Of a stretch of 64,000 nucleotides of DNA, positions 1 to 7,789 are shown in pieces. Within the stretch, counting starts at the first letter, position 1. Every line of letters starts with the position of its first letter. Below the pieces are notes generated by a model, which was given only the letters and a program-made list of their open reading frames with translations, was not told where the DNA came from and ran no database searches. A program made the position numbers and the translations under genes. Where the stretch lies: the NCBI GenBank assembly GCA_041390145.1, contig JAWKQM010000004.1, forward strand, positions 62,001-126,000. The letters are read 5' to 3'. The stretch is from Gemmatimonadales bacterium (lineage in GTDB: Bacteria; Gemmatimonadota; Gemmatimonadetes; Gemmatimonadales; GWC2-71-9).

Positions 1-602
1 GTCCCGCGCAGCGCGCCCCGCGCCGCGAGCCCGCAGGCGCTGAGCGTCAGCACGGCGGCGTAGGCCACCGTGTCGCCCCCCAGCGGCCCCCGGATCCGGA
101 GCACCGCCAGGACGGTGAGGGTGGCGATGGCGAGCGCCGCCACCACCACGGCCACCACCCGCCCGGCCATCGACTGGCCCTGGGCCTTGGTGTCGAGATG
201 CGCCACGATCCACCGCCGCACCGGCGCGGTCCCGCGGGTGGCGATGAGGTTGGCGTCCTCGCGCACCCCGCCGCCGAGCGAGGACCAGCCCAGCGCCGTG
301 CCGCGCACCAGCATGGCGAGCGCCCCGAGACCGGCCAGCCACGCGCCAAGCGCCGCCCACGGGGGGGCGCCGGGCACGGTGACGAGCGGGATCTGCAGCA
401 GGGTGAGCCAGCCGAGGCCGGCGCCGAACATCGGGAGGGCGTTGAGGCTGGACGGGAAGAAGGAGAACGGCTGTTCCTCGACCCTGTATCCGAGCGCGCG
501 GAGATGATCGGCCACCAGGCGCCGCGCGTGCGCCGCCGCCGGCGTGCCCGCCTCGCGCGGGGCATCGAGGACCAGGGCGATGAGTTCGCGCGCGCGCGCC
601 AC
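1..602 (-). CDS. Membrane-associated M28-family peptidase, C-terminus cut by window edge
   Basis: This frame opens with GTG at 602, two bases after the stop of the upstream pilT-type gene, and stays open to the window edge (about 200 codons). The N-terminus is soluble and helical. Hydrophobic stretches follow at about residues 57-77 and 82-99, then a HLDTK motif at residues 135-139, then further hydrophobic segments. A His-x-Asp followed by Thr-Lys is how the first zinc-ligand motif looks in membrane-type M28 aminopeptidases, so a zinc exopeptidase is the likely function. The remaining zinc ligands would lie outside the window. Spacing suggests translational coupling to the pilT-type gene, but no functional link is obvious. 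Family call is moderately sure; substrate unknown. Confidence 0.6.
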   Translation of the reverse strand, partial: MARARELIALVLDAPREAGTPAAAHARRLVADHLRALGYRVEEQPFSFFPSSLNALPMFGAGLGWLTLLQIPLVTVPGAPPWAALGAWLAGLGALAMLVRGTALGWSSLGGGVREDANLIATRGTAPVRRWIVAHLDTKAQGQSMAGRVVAVVVAALAIATLTVLAVLRIRGPLGGDTVAYAAVLTLSACGLAARGALRG

Positions 603-604
603 GC

Positions 605-1675
605 TCAGCGCGCCTTCTTCCGGCGGTCCCGGCTGGGCGGCTCGGCCTCGCCCCGCGCCGCCGCCTGCGCCGTCTCCTCCGTGATGAGTCCCTCCTTGAC
701 CAGGTCGGCCAGGTGCTGCTCGAAGGTCTGCATCCCGTGCTGGTCGCGGCCCTCCGCCATCAGCTTGCGGAGGTCGCCCCACTTCGCGGGGTCCTTGATG
801 CAGGCGCGCACCTGCGGCGTCCCCACCAGGATCTCGATCGCCGCCACCCGCCCTTCCTCGTCGGTCTTGGGCAGCAGCTGCTGCGAGATGATGCCCTTGA
901 GCGCCTCGGACAGGCGCACGCGGCCGATGTCGCGCTCGTCGGGCTGGAACATCGCCACCATCCGCTCGACCGTGGTCGGGACGTCGGGCGTCGGCATCGC
1001 CGAAATCACCAGGTGCCCCGTTTCGGCCGCCTTGACGGCGATATCCGCCGTCTCCGGGTCGCGCATCTCCCCGATCAGGATCACGTCGGGATCCTGGCGG
1101 AGCGCGGCGCGGAGCCCGATGGCCATGCTCGCGGTGTCCACCCCGACCTCGCGCTGGGTCACCGAGCAGTTGATGTCGCGGTGGAGGAACTCGATCGGGT
1201 TCTCGATGGTCACCACGTGCTTCTGCTTCGTGCGGTTGATGTGCTCGATGATGGCGGCCACCGTGCTCGTCTTGCCGCTGCCGCTGACGCCGGTCACCAG
1301 CACCAGGCCCCGCTCCAGGTCGGCCAGGGTCGACACCACCTCCGGAAGTCCCAGCGACTCGATGGAGGGCACCGCGAAGGGGATGACGCGCATCACGATC
1401 ATGAACGACGAGCGCTGCCGCAGCACGTTGACCCGGAAGCGGCCGACCCCCGGCATCCCCCACGAGCAGTCGAAGTCGCGCAGCCGTTCGAGGTGCGCGC
1501 GGTCCTCCTCGCTCGGGATCAGCTTGTGGGCGATGGCCCGGGTCTGGTCCGGCGTGAGCCGCTGCTTGGTGAGCGGCACCAGGCGCCCGTTGATCCGGGC
1601 CCGGAACACGTCGCCCGCCTTGATGTGCAGGTCGGACGCCCCGCGCTCGACCGCCGCCTTGATGATCTTCTCCAT
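605..1675 (-). CDS. pilT: PilT/PilU-type twitching motility ATPase (variant His box)
   Basis: A 356-residue hexameric secretion ATPase of the PilT/PilU branch, which powers type IV pilus retraction at the inner membrane. The N-terminal PAS-like domain spans about residues 1-110. The Walker A loop GVSGSGKT is at 129-136 and the Walker B region VILIGEMRD at about 198-206. The Asp-box region around DFDCSWGMPGVGRFR (67-81) is recognisable. The His box at about 221-238 reads HLVISAMPTPDVPTTVERM. Ordinary PilT proteins have S/T-L-H-T-N here, so the conserved histidine is replaced by proline. The charged C-terminal tail (340-356) is extra. It follows trpS by 6 bases and precedes the M28 gene by 2. 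No other pilus genes are in the window, so PilT versus PilU versus a divergent paralogue is undecided. Confidence 0.85.
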   Translation of the reverse strand: MEKIIKAAVERGASDLHIKAGDVFRARINGRLVPLTKQRLTPDQTRAIAHKLIPSEEDRAHLERLRDFDCSWGMPGVGRFRVNVLRQRSSFMIVMRVIPFAVPSIESLGLPEVVSTLADLERGLVLVTGVSGSGKTSTVAAIIEHINRTKQKHVVTIENPIEFLHRDINCSVTQREVGVDTASMAIGLRAALRQDPDVILIGEMRDPETADIAVKAAETGHLVISAMPTPDVPTTVERMVAMFQPDERDIGRVRLSEALKGIISQQLLPKTDEEGRVAAIEILVGTPQVRACIKDPAKWGDLRKLMAEGRDQHGMQTFEQHLADLVKEGLITEETAQAAARGEAEPPSRDRRKKAR

Positions 1676-1681
1676 GGAACC

Positions 1682-2681
1682 TCAGGCGCTCGGGTGGATG
1701 GGGGGCAGGAAGCCCATTCGGGACTTCACCTCGTCAAGCGTCTCCCGGGCCACGGCCCGGGCGCGCGCCGCGCCGTCGGCCAGCAGCGCGCGCACGGCAC
1801 CCTCGTCGGCGCGCAACGCCGCGGCGCGCTCCCGGATGGGGGCGAGCGCGGCCGACATGTGCTCCGCGAGCACCCGCTTGCAGTCGAGGCAGCCCCATTC
1901 GGCGCCGCGGCACTTGCGGGCCACCTCCACCACCGTCTCGGGCGGGGAGAAGTGCTTGTGCAGCGTGTAGATGTTGCAGATGTCGAGTTGCCCGGTCCTT
2001 CTTCGTGACACGGGCCGGGTCGGTCACCGCCGGCCGGAGCTTCTGCCAGATCTCCTCGGGGGTGTCGAGCAGCCCGATCGTGTTGCCGAGGCTCTTGGAC
2101 ATCTTGGCCTGCCCGTCGAGCCCCAGGATGCGGCGCGCGGGCGTCAGGAGCGACGTGGGCTCCAGGAGGTAGTCCGTGCCGCCACCGTAGCTGGCGTTCC
2201 AGCGCCGCGCGATGACCCGCGCCAGCTCCAGGTGCTGCAGCTGGTCGTCGCCCACCGGCACCTGGTCGGCGCGATACAGCAGGATGTCGGCGGCCATCAG
2301 GATCGGGTAGTTGAAGATCCCGGCGGGAACGCTCTCCATCTTCTGCGATTTGTCCTTGAACTGCGTCATCCGCTCGAGCTCGCCGAGGGGGGTGACGGAA
2401 TTCAGGAGCCACATCAACTCGGCGTGTTCCGGCACGTGCGACTGCACGAAGAGGGTGGCCCGCGCCGGGTCGATCCCGGCCGCCAGCAGCCCGATGGCCA
2501 TGTCGAGGGTGCGCCGCTCCAGCGTCGCGGCGTCGTGCTGCCCGGTGATGGCGTGGAGGTCGACGATGGAAAAGAAGCACTCGTGGCGCCCCTGGAGGGC
2601 CACCCAGTTCTGGACGGCGCCCAGCCAGTTCCCGATGTGCAGGTCGCCGGAGGGTTGAATGCCGGAAAATATGCGGGGCAT
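1682..2681 (-). CDS. trpS: Tryptophanyl-tRNA synthetase, interrupted by a frameshift near 1990-2005
   Basis: Class I aminoacyl-tRNA synthetase charging tRNA-Trp. It starts at ATG 2681 (MPRIFSGIQPSG). The HIGH-type motif is GDLHIGNW and the KMSKS loop is AKMSKSLGN. The frame reads normally to TDPARVTKKD (about base 2004) and then runs into unrelated sequence. The genuine C-terminus (DICNIYTLHKHF to the stop at 1682) is in another frame, so one or two bases differ from an intact gene between about 1990 and 2005. An expected D-P-G-N type linker would be restored by two extra C residues. The C-terminal part holds Cys-x21-Cys-x6-Cys-x2-Cys, close to the iron-sulfur motif reported for Thermotoga TrpRS. 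A sequencing or assembly error is likelier than a true pseudogene unless a second trpS exists. Confidence 0.85.
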
Positions 2682-2686
2682 GCGGT

Positions 2687-2715
2687 AAGGTACTAACCCC
2701 GCATCAGTGCGGCAA
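2687..2715 (-). promoter_or_regulatory. Candidate sigma70-like promoter of trpS (possibly leaderless)
   Basis: Reading the minus strand: TTGCCG, 17 bases, TACCTT, then five bases to the trpS ATG. A start point about seven bases after the -10 would fall on or next to the ATG, giving a leaderless mRNA. The -35 match is only fair, so this is tentative. Confidence 0.4.
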
Positions 2716-2734
2716 GTGAATATCGGGGAATGAC

Positions 2735-3523
2735 TTAGTGCTCCTGCTCTGCGACCCCTGCACCCTCCGGCGCCGCCTGCGTGAGGATCCGCGGGCCGTG
2801 GGCCGTGATCGCCACCGTATGCTCGAAATGGGCGGAGAGGCTGCCGTCGGCGGTCACCACCGTCCACTTGTCCGACAGCGTCTTGGTGACCGGGGAACCC
2901 ATCGTGATCATCGGCTCGATGGCGATGGTCATCCCTTCGAGCAGCCGGGGCCCGCGCTTCGGGTTGCCGTAGTTCGGCACCTGCGGTTCTTCGTGGAATT
3001 GCGAGCCGATCCCGTGGCCCACCAGTTCGCGCACCACGCCGTACCCCGCCCCTTCCGCCACCGTCTGCACCGCGTGTCCGATGTCGCCGATGTGGTTGCC
3101 GATCCGCGCCGCGGCGATGCCGGCCACCAGGCTCTCCTGCGTCACGGCCAGGAGGCGCTCGGTGTCGGGGGAAATCTCTCCCACGCCGATGGTGGTGGCG
3201 GAATCGGCGTGGAGGCCGTCGAAATGGACGCCGACGTCGACGCTGACGATGTTCCCCTCGCGCAGCACCCGCTTCTTCGAGGGAATGCCGTGGACGATTT
3301 CCTGGTTGATGGAGGTGCAGAGCGTCTTCGGGAAGCCGTAGAGCCCCTTGAACGACGGCGTCGCGCCGTCGTGGCTGCGGATGAACGCCTCGGCCATCCG
3401 GTCGAGGTCCTCGGTGGACATGCCGGGGCGGGTCTCCCGGCGAAGGAGGTCGAGCACGGCATGGACGATGGCGCCCGCGTGGGCCATCGTCTCGACTTCG
3501 CGGGGCGACTTCAGGGTTATCAC
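2735..3523 (-). CDS. map: Methionine aminopeptidase type I
   Basis: A 262-residue cytosolic metalloenzyme removing the initiator Met from nascent proteins. The start is GTG 3523, which overlaps the adk stop by four bases (GTGA) and gives MITLKSPREVETM, the usual MAP N-terminus. Metal ligands are visible: the two Asp in DVGVHFDGLHAD, the His in VGHGIGSQFHEEP, Glu in IAIEPMITMG and the final Glu in HFEHTVAIT. Length and lack of an N-terminal zinc finger fit type Ia. Position after secY-adk is the standard spc-operon ending. The genes that usually follow (infA, rpmJ, rpsM, rpsK, rpsD, rpoA, rplQ) are not here. Confidence 0.97.
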   Translation of the reverse strand: MITLKSPREVETMAHAGAIVHAVLDLLRRETRPGMSTEDLDRMAEAFIRSHDGATPSFKGLYGFPKTLCTSINQEIVHGIPSKKRVLREGNIVSVDVGVHFDGLHADSATTIGVGEISPDTERLLAVTQESLVAGIAAARIGNHIGDIGHAVQTVAEGAGYGVVRELVGHGIGSQFHEEPQVPNYGNPKRGPRLLEGMTIAIEPMITMGSPVTKTLSDKWTVVTADGSLSAHFEHTVAITAHGPRILTQAAPEGAGVAEQEH

Positions 3524-4092
3524 GTCCCCTGCTCCGCCAGCGCGCGGCGCACCCGGGTCGCGATGTCGTCCACCGGACCGACGGCAGGAATCCGGACCAG
3601 GTTGCCGCGCTGCTCGTACCAGGCCAGCACCGGTGCGGTCTGCTCGCGGTAACTCTGCAGGCGCATCGCCACCGCCTTCGGGTCGTCGTCGGCCCGTCCC
3701 TCGATGCCGCGCCGGCGCTCGATCCGCCCGAGAATTTCCGCGTCGGGCACATCGAAGAAGAGGACGGCGTTGAGCTTCCGGCCCCGGTCGCCCAGGAGCC
3801 GTTCCATCCCCTCGGCTTGCGGAATCGTCCGGACCACGCCATCGAAGATGACGCCGTTGGTTGCCGCAGGGTGGTCGAGCTCGTCCCGGATGACACCCAG
3901 GATGATGTCGTCGCTGACCAGCTTCCCCGCCTCCATGACCGCCTTGGCCTGCAGGCCCAGCGGAGTGCCGCGGCTCACCGCGTCGCGGAGGAGGTTGCCG
4001 GTCGCGAAGGTCGGCAGCCCCGTCGCCTCGGCCAGCAGGGCGCCCTGCGTGCCCTTGCCCGCCCCGGGGGGCCCCATCAGGAGGATGTCCAT
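3520..4092 (-). CDS. adk: Adenylate kinase
   Basis: A 190-residue cytosolic enzyme interconverting ATP + AMP and 2 ADP. The P-loop GPPGAGKGT lies within the first 15 residues. ATG 4092 (MDILLMGPPG) is preferred over an in-frame TTG 18 bases upstream because a GGAAGGGAGCGGGGAG purine run directly precedes it. The LID region (ERRRGIEGRADDD) is short and lacks the Cys4 zinc site, so this is a short-lid form. It sits between secY and map in the spc cluster and overlaps map by four bases. A terminator-like hairpin just upstream may reduce read-through from secY. Confidence 0.97.
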   Translation of the reverse strand: MDILLMGPPGAGKGTQGALLAEATGLPTFATGNLLRDAVSRGTPLGLQAKAVMEAGKLVSDDIILGVIRDELDHPAATNGVIFDGVVRTIPQAEGMERLLGDRGRKLNAVLFFDVPDAEILGRIERRRGIEGRADDDPKAVAMRLQSYREQTAPVLAWYEQRGNLVRIPAVGPVDDIATRVRRALAEQGT

Positions 4093-4108
4093 CTCCCCGC
4101 TCCCTTCC

Positions 4109-4154
4109 AAAAAAGGACTGAGGACCGAGGACTCTTTGTCCCCAGTCCTCGTCC
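4109..4154 (-). terminator. Terminator-like hairpin between secY and adk
   Basis: On the minus strand an 11-bp stem with one bulged base (GGACGAGGACT against AGTCCTCGGTCC, 10-base loop) is followed seven bases later by TTTTTT, directly before adk. It lies inside the spc operon, so it could be a partial terminator or attenuator rather than an operon end. Confidence 0.5.
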
Positions 4155-4179
4155 GAGCATCTCGACCTGGTGTCGCGTC

Positions 4180-5493
4180 CTAGATGAAGCGCTGCTGGCG
4201 CCCCCGGAACTTGACGCGTCCCGACTTCATGAAGCCGTCGTACTTGCGGAGCTGGCGATGCTGTTCGATCTGCGACAGGGTGTCGAGCAGCACGCCGACC
4301 ACGATCAGCACCGAGGTGCCGCCGAACTGCTGCTGGACGCCGATCTTGGCGCTGAGGAAGATCGGGATGAGCGCCACCGCGGCGAGGAAGATCGCGCCGG
4401 GCAGGGTGATCCGCACCAGCACGTCGTCGATGTAGTCGGCGGTGCTGGCGCCCGGCTTCACGCCGGGGATGAATCCGCCCTGCTTCTTCAGGTTTTCCGC
4501 CACGTCCACCGAGTTGAAGATGATGGAGGTGTAGAAGTAGCTGAACAGGAGCGTCATGAGCGCAAAGATGATGGCGTACGGCAGGCTGCCGGGGTTGAAG
4601 AACCCCGCCACGTCGCGCAGCAGCGGGCTCTTGGTAAAGCTCGCCAGCGTGCCCGGGACGATGATGATCGTCTGGGCGAAGATGATCGGCATCACGCTCG
4701 CGGTCAGGAGCCGGATCGGGATGAACGTCTTCTGGCCCTCGCGAATCCGTCCGCGGCCCATGACCTTGCGGGGAATCTGGATCGGAATCCGGCGCGCCGC
4801 GATCGTCATGGCCGCCGTCGCCGCCACGATGGCGATGAGCGCGGCCAGGTAGAAGACGGCGCCGATCGGCGACACCACGCTGCCCTTGATGAGCGACACG
4901 AGCTGCAGCATGCCCGGCCAGAGCCGCTCGAGTATCGAAAAGGTGATGAGGAGGCTCATCCCGTTGCCGATGCCCCGCTCGGTGATCTGTTCGCCGAGCC
5001 ACATCACGAAGATGGCGCCGGTGGTGAGCGTCACCACCATCACCATGCGCGAGACGAAGTTCGGGTTGGCCACCGCCCCCGGAATCGACTCGGTGAAGAG
5101 CGTAAAGGTGTAGGCCTGGGCGAAGGAGATGAACACCGTGGCGTACCGGGTCCACTGCGTGATCGTCTTCCGGCCTTCCTCCTCCTTCTGCATCTTCGCG
5201 ATGGTCGGGACGACGCCGCCGACCAGCTGGAAGATGATCGAGGCGGAGATGTACGGCATGATGCCGAGGGCGAAGACCGTCGCGCGCGACAATCCGCCGC
5301 CCAGCATGTCGTACAAGCCGAAGAACCCGGCGGCGGCCGAGTTCCGGATGAAGTCTGAGAGGGCCTGGACGTTGACCCCCGGGGCGGCGATGTGCGCGCC
5401 GATCCGGTAGATCACCAGGGCCAACAGGGTGAACAGGAGCTTCCGCTTCAGCTCCGGATCAAACGAGAAGGTCGGAGTGTTGGGAGCAGTCAC
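4180..5493 (-). CDS. secY: Preprotein translocase subunit SecY
   Basis: A 437-residue channel-forming subunit of the SecYEG translocon in the inner membrane, with the usual ten transmembrane segments. Recognisable SecY landmarks are the N-terminal KRKLLFTLLALVIYRIGAHI helix, the plug region after PGVNVQALSDF, and the GIGNGMSLLITFSI segment. The stop of rplO abuts the start, as in the normal spc operon. The partner secE is in this window (36025-36279); secG is not seen. Confidence 0.98.
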   Translation of the reverse strand: MTAPNTPTFSFDPELKRKLLFTLLALVIYRIGAHIAAPGVNVQALSDFIRNSAAAGFFGLYDMLGGGLSRATVFALGIMPYISASIIFQLVGGVVPTIAKMQKEEEGRKTITQWTRYATVFISFAQAYTFTLFTESIPGAVANPNFVSRMVMVVTLTTGAIFVMWLGEQITERGIGNGMSLLITFSILERLWPGMLQLVSLIKGSVVSPIGAVFYLAALIAIVAATAAMTIAARRIPIQIPRKVMGRGRIREGQKTFIPIRLLTASVMPIIFAQTIIIVPGTLASFTKSPLLRDVAGFFNPGSLPYAIIFALMTLLFSYFYTSIIFNSVDVAENLKKQGGFIPGVKPGASTADYIDDVLVRITLPGAIFLAAVALIPIFLSAKIGVQQQFGGTSVLIVVGVLLDTLSQIEQHRQLRKYDGFMKSGRVKFRGRQQRFI

Positions 5494-5967
5494 TTACGCC
5501 TCAACGCTGCCGCCGGCCGCCTCGATCTTGGCGCGAGCCGCGGCAGACACCGGAATGCCACGGACGGCGTAGGCCCGAGCGGCCTCGCCGGTGCCGAGGA
5601 TCTTGACCACCTGCTCCGCGTTCTTGATCAGCCCGGCCTCCGTCAGCGTCTCGGGGGTGACGTCTCCGCCCGCCACCGCCGCGAGGCGGGCCAGGTTGAT
5701 CGGCACCGCGGTCACCTTGAACGGATTCGTGAAGCCGCGCTTCGGCAGCCGCCGGTACATCGGCATCTGGCCGCCCTCGAAGCCCGGGTTGGTCGAGCCG
5801 CCGGTGCGGGCCTTGTGCCCCTTGTGGCCCTTGCCCGAGGTCTTGCCAATCCCGGAGCCGGGCCCGCGCCCAATCCGCTTGCGCGACTGGGTGGAGCCGG
5901 CCGCCGGCTTCAGGTTCGACAGGGTGACCGACGGGGTCGCCACTTCCTTCGCCTTCGCCTTCGCCAT
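5494..5967 (-). CDS. rplO: 50S ribosomal protein L15
   Basis: A 157-residue large-subunit protein. The Gly/Lys/Arg-rich N-terminal arm (KRIGRGPGSGIGKTSGKGHK) is diagnostic. ATG 5967 is preferred over GTG 5970 because GGAGG lies four bases before GTGATG. This ATG overlaps the rpmD stop by one base (TGATG), implying coupled translation. It precedes secY directly, in the canonical spc order. Confidence 0.97.
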   Translation of the reverse strand: MAKAKAKEVATPSVTLSNLKPAAGSTQSRKRIGRGPGSGIGKTSGKGHKGHKARTGGSTNPGFEGGQMPMYRRLPKRGFTNPFKVTAVPINLARLAAVAGGDVTPETLTEAGLIKNAEQVVKILGTGEAARAYAVRGIPVSAAARAKIEAAGGSVEA

Positions 5968-6227
5968 CACGCCTCCTGCGCCGGCGTCACCTCAACGAGG
6001 TGCCGCACCTTGAAGAGCATCCCGCGGACCGAAGCCGAGTTCTCGAGCTCGACGGTCTGCTGGTGATGCCGAAGCCCGAGCGAGGCCAGCGTCCGCCGCA
6101 TGGTATCGGCGTGGCCGATGCCGGAACGGATCTGCTTGACCGCGATGCGCTTCGCCGTCTTTTCGTCTGGAATCGTCGCGGCGTGGTGCTTGGGTCCCTG
6201 CCGTCCGACGACGGGATTGCGTCCCAT
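5967..6227 (-). CDS. rpmD: 50S ribosomal protein L30 with N-terminal extension
   Basis: An 86-residue L30. The conserved domain runs from about residue 25 (KRIAVKQIRSGIG) through LASLGLRHHQQTVEL to VRHLVEV. Typical bacterial L30 is about 60 residues, so roughly 25 N-terminal residues are extra. The ATG at 6227 has a GGAGG site overlapping the end of rpsE, and no better internal start is seen, so the extension looks real. Confidence 0.95.
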   Translation of the reverse strand: MGRNPVVGRQGPKHHAATIPDEKTAKRIAVKQIRSGIGHADTMRRTLASLGLRHHQQTVELENSASVRGMLFKVRHLVEVTPAQEA

Positions 6228-6230
6228 GGC

Positions 6231-6866
6231 TCAGCCCTCCTGGCGCGGCTTGTAGCCGATGTCGCTGACTTCGATGCCCCGCTCACGCGCCACCTGGCGC
6301 ACCGACACGAGCCGGGAGAGGGCGTCCATCGTGGCGCCGACCATGTTATGGGGATTCGGGGAGCCGAGGCTCTTGGTCAGAATGTCGGTGATCCCGGCGC
6401 AGGCCAGCACCATCCGGATCGGGCCGCCCGCGATGACACCGGTACCGGCGGAGGCCGGCTTGAGCAGCACCCGTCCGGCGCCGTGCTCGCCGATGATTTC
6501 GTGCGGGATCGTGGCGCCCGTGCGGGGCACCTCGATCATGTTCCGCTTGGCGGCGTCCACCGCCTTGCGGACCGCCTCGGAGACCTCGTTGGCCTTGCCG
6601 GTCGCGACGCCCACCTTGCCCTTGCCGTCGCCGACGGCCACGAGCGCGTTGAACGAGAAGCGCCGGCCGCCCTTGACGACCTTGGCCACGCGGTTGATCG
6701 CCACCACGTTCTCGACGTGATCGCTGCTCCGGTCCCGGTCGCGGTCGCGCCGGGGACCCCGGTCGCGGTCGTTGCGCCCGCCGCGGCCCCGCCGCTGCGG
6801 CTGCGCCGCCTGCTCGGCGGGCGCCTCGGTGGTGGTGCCGGGGACTGCTGCCTGTTCGTCAGCCAT
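6231..6866 (-). CDS. rpsE: 30S ribosomal protein S5 with extended N-terminus
   Basis: A 211-residue small-subunit protein important for decoding accuracy. The first ~55 residues are a disordered, Arg/Asp-rich tail (RRGRGGRNDRDRGPRRDRD). The normal S5 double-stranded RNA-binding domain begins at VENVVAINRVAKVVKGGRRF and continues through VGDGKGKVGVATGKA to IGYKPRQEG. ATG 6866 lies one base after the rplR stop. The tail makes it longer than the usual ~165 residues. Confidence 0.97.
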   Translation of the reverse strand: MADEQAAVPGTTTEAPAEQAAQPQRRGRGGRNDRDRGPRRDRDRDRSSDHVENVVAINRVAKVVKGGRRFSFNALVAVGDGKGKVGVATGKANEVSEAVRKAVDAAKRNMIEVPRTGATIPHEIIGEHGAGRVLLKPASAGTGVIAGGPIRMVLACAGITDILTKSLGSPNPHNMVGATMDALSRLVSVRQVARERGIEVSDIGYKPRQEG

Positions 6867-6867
6867 G

Positions 6868-7239
6868 CTAGAACTCCAGTCCGCCGGCGCGCGCGCCGTC
6901 GGCGACCGCTTGCACGCGGCCATGGTATCGGTAACCTGCCCGGTCGAACACCACCGAGGTGATGCCCGCGGCCTTTGCCTTCTCCGCAATGAGCTTCCCG
7001 ACGGCCTTGGCGCGGGCCACCTTGCCCGTGCCCTCGACCGCGATCCCCTCGCTGTTGTCCGTCACGCCGAGAATCGTCACGCCGAGGTCGTCGTTGACCA
7101 GCTGGGCGGAGATGTGCTTGAGCGACCGGAAGACCACCAGCCGCGGACGCTCCAGCGTGCCGGCGACCTTCTGCCGGACGCGGAGGTGGCGGCGGTAGCG
7201 CTGTTCCCGGCGCGTCTTGGGTGCGTGAATCGCGCGCAT
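6868..7239 (-). CDS. rplR: 50S ribosomal protein L18
   Basis: A 123-residue 5S rRNA-binding protein. The basic N-terminus (KTRREQRYRRHLRVRQKV) precedes the RPRLVVFRSLKHI strand and the C-terminal FDRAGYRYHGRVQAVADGAR signature. It lies two bases after the rplF stop and one base before rpsE, in the normal spc order. Confidence 0.97.
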   Translation of the reverse strand: MRAIHAPKTRREQRYRRHLRVRQKVAGTLERPRLVVFRSLKHISAQLVNDDLGVTILGVTDNSEGIAVEGTGKVARAKAVGKLIAEKAKAAGITSVVFDRAGYRYHGRVQAVADGARAGGLEF

Positions 7240-7241
7240 GC

Positions 7242-7781
7242 CTACTTCGCTCCTGTCTTGCCGGCCTTGCGCCGGACCTGCTCGCCCTGGTAACGGATGC
7301 CCTTGCCCTTGTAGGGCTCGGGCGGCCGGACGGACCGGATCTCGGCGGCGACCTGCCCGACGAGTTCCTTGCTCGCGCCCTGGATCCGCACCAGCGTGTT
7401 GTTTTCGACCGTGATCTTGATCCCCTCCGGCGCCTTGAAGGCCACCTGGTGGGACAGGCCGACGATGAGATTGATGCCGTAGGGCTTCATCTCCGCCTTG
7501 TACCCGACGCCCTGGAGTTCCAGGACCTTCTGGTACCCGGCGGTGACGCCCTCGACCATGTTGGCCACGAGCGTGCGGGTCAGGCCGTGCAGCGCCTTGT
7601 GCCGCTTCTCGTCGCTGGGCCGCTCGACGGTGACGTGCCCGTCCGCCTGGGCCACGATCATGTCGCGGGGGAGGTCCCGGGACAGCTCGCCCTTGGGCCC
7701 CTTGACCGCGATATGGTTGCCCTTGAGGGCCACGGTGACGCCGGAGGGCACGGGCACCGGGCGCTTGCCGATACGTGACAT
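7242..7781 (-). CDS. rplF: 50S ribosomal protein L6
   Basis: A 179-residue large-subunit protein near the GTPase centre. Starts at ATG 7781 (MSRIGKRPVPVPSGV). Both duplicated L6 domains are present. The second ends in the signature PEPYKGKGIRYQGEQVRRKAGK. It follows rpsH by eight bases. Confidence 0.97.
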   Translation of the reverse strand: MSRIGKRPVPVPSGVTVALKGNHIAVKGPKGELSRDLPRDMIVAQADGHVTVERPSDEKRHKALHGLTRTLVANMVEGVTAGYQKVLELQGVGYKAEMKPYGINLIVGLSHQVAFKAPEGIKITVENNTLVRIQGASKELVGQVAAEIRSVRPPEPYKGKGIRYQGEQVRRKAGKTGAK

Positions 7782-7789
7782 GGCGCCTC

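Noticed and set aside
198..1970. Plus-strand open frame opposite the M28 and pilT-type genes
   Set aside because: Low-complexity Arg/Ser/Ala composition and complete overlap with well-supported minus-strand genes.
1734..3896. A single 720-codon minus-strand frame covering parts of adk, map and trpS
   Set aside because: Only its last part is real (trpS from 2681 down to the frameshift); the rest is out-of-frame reading of adk and map.
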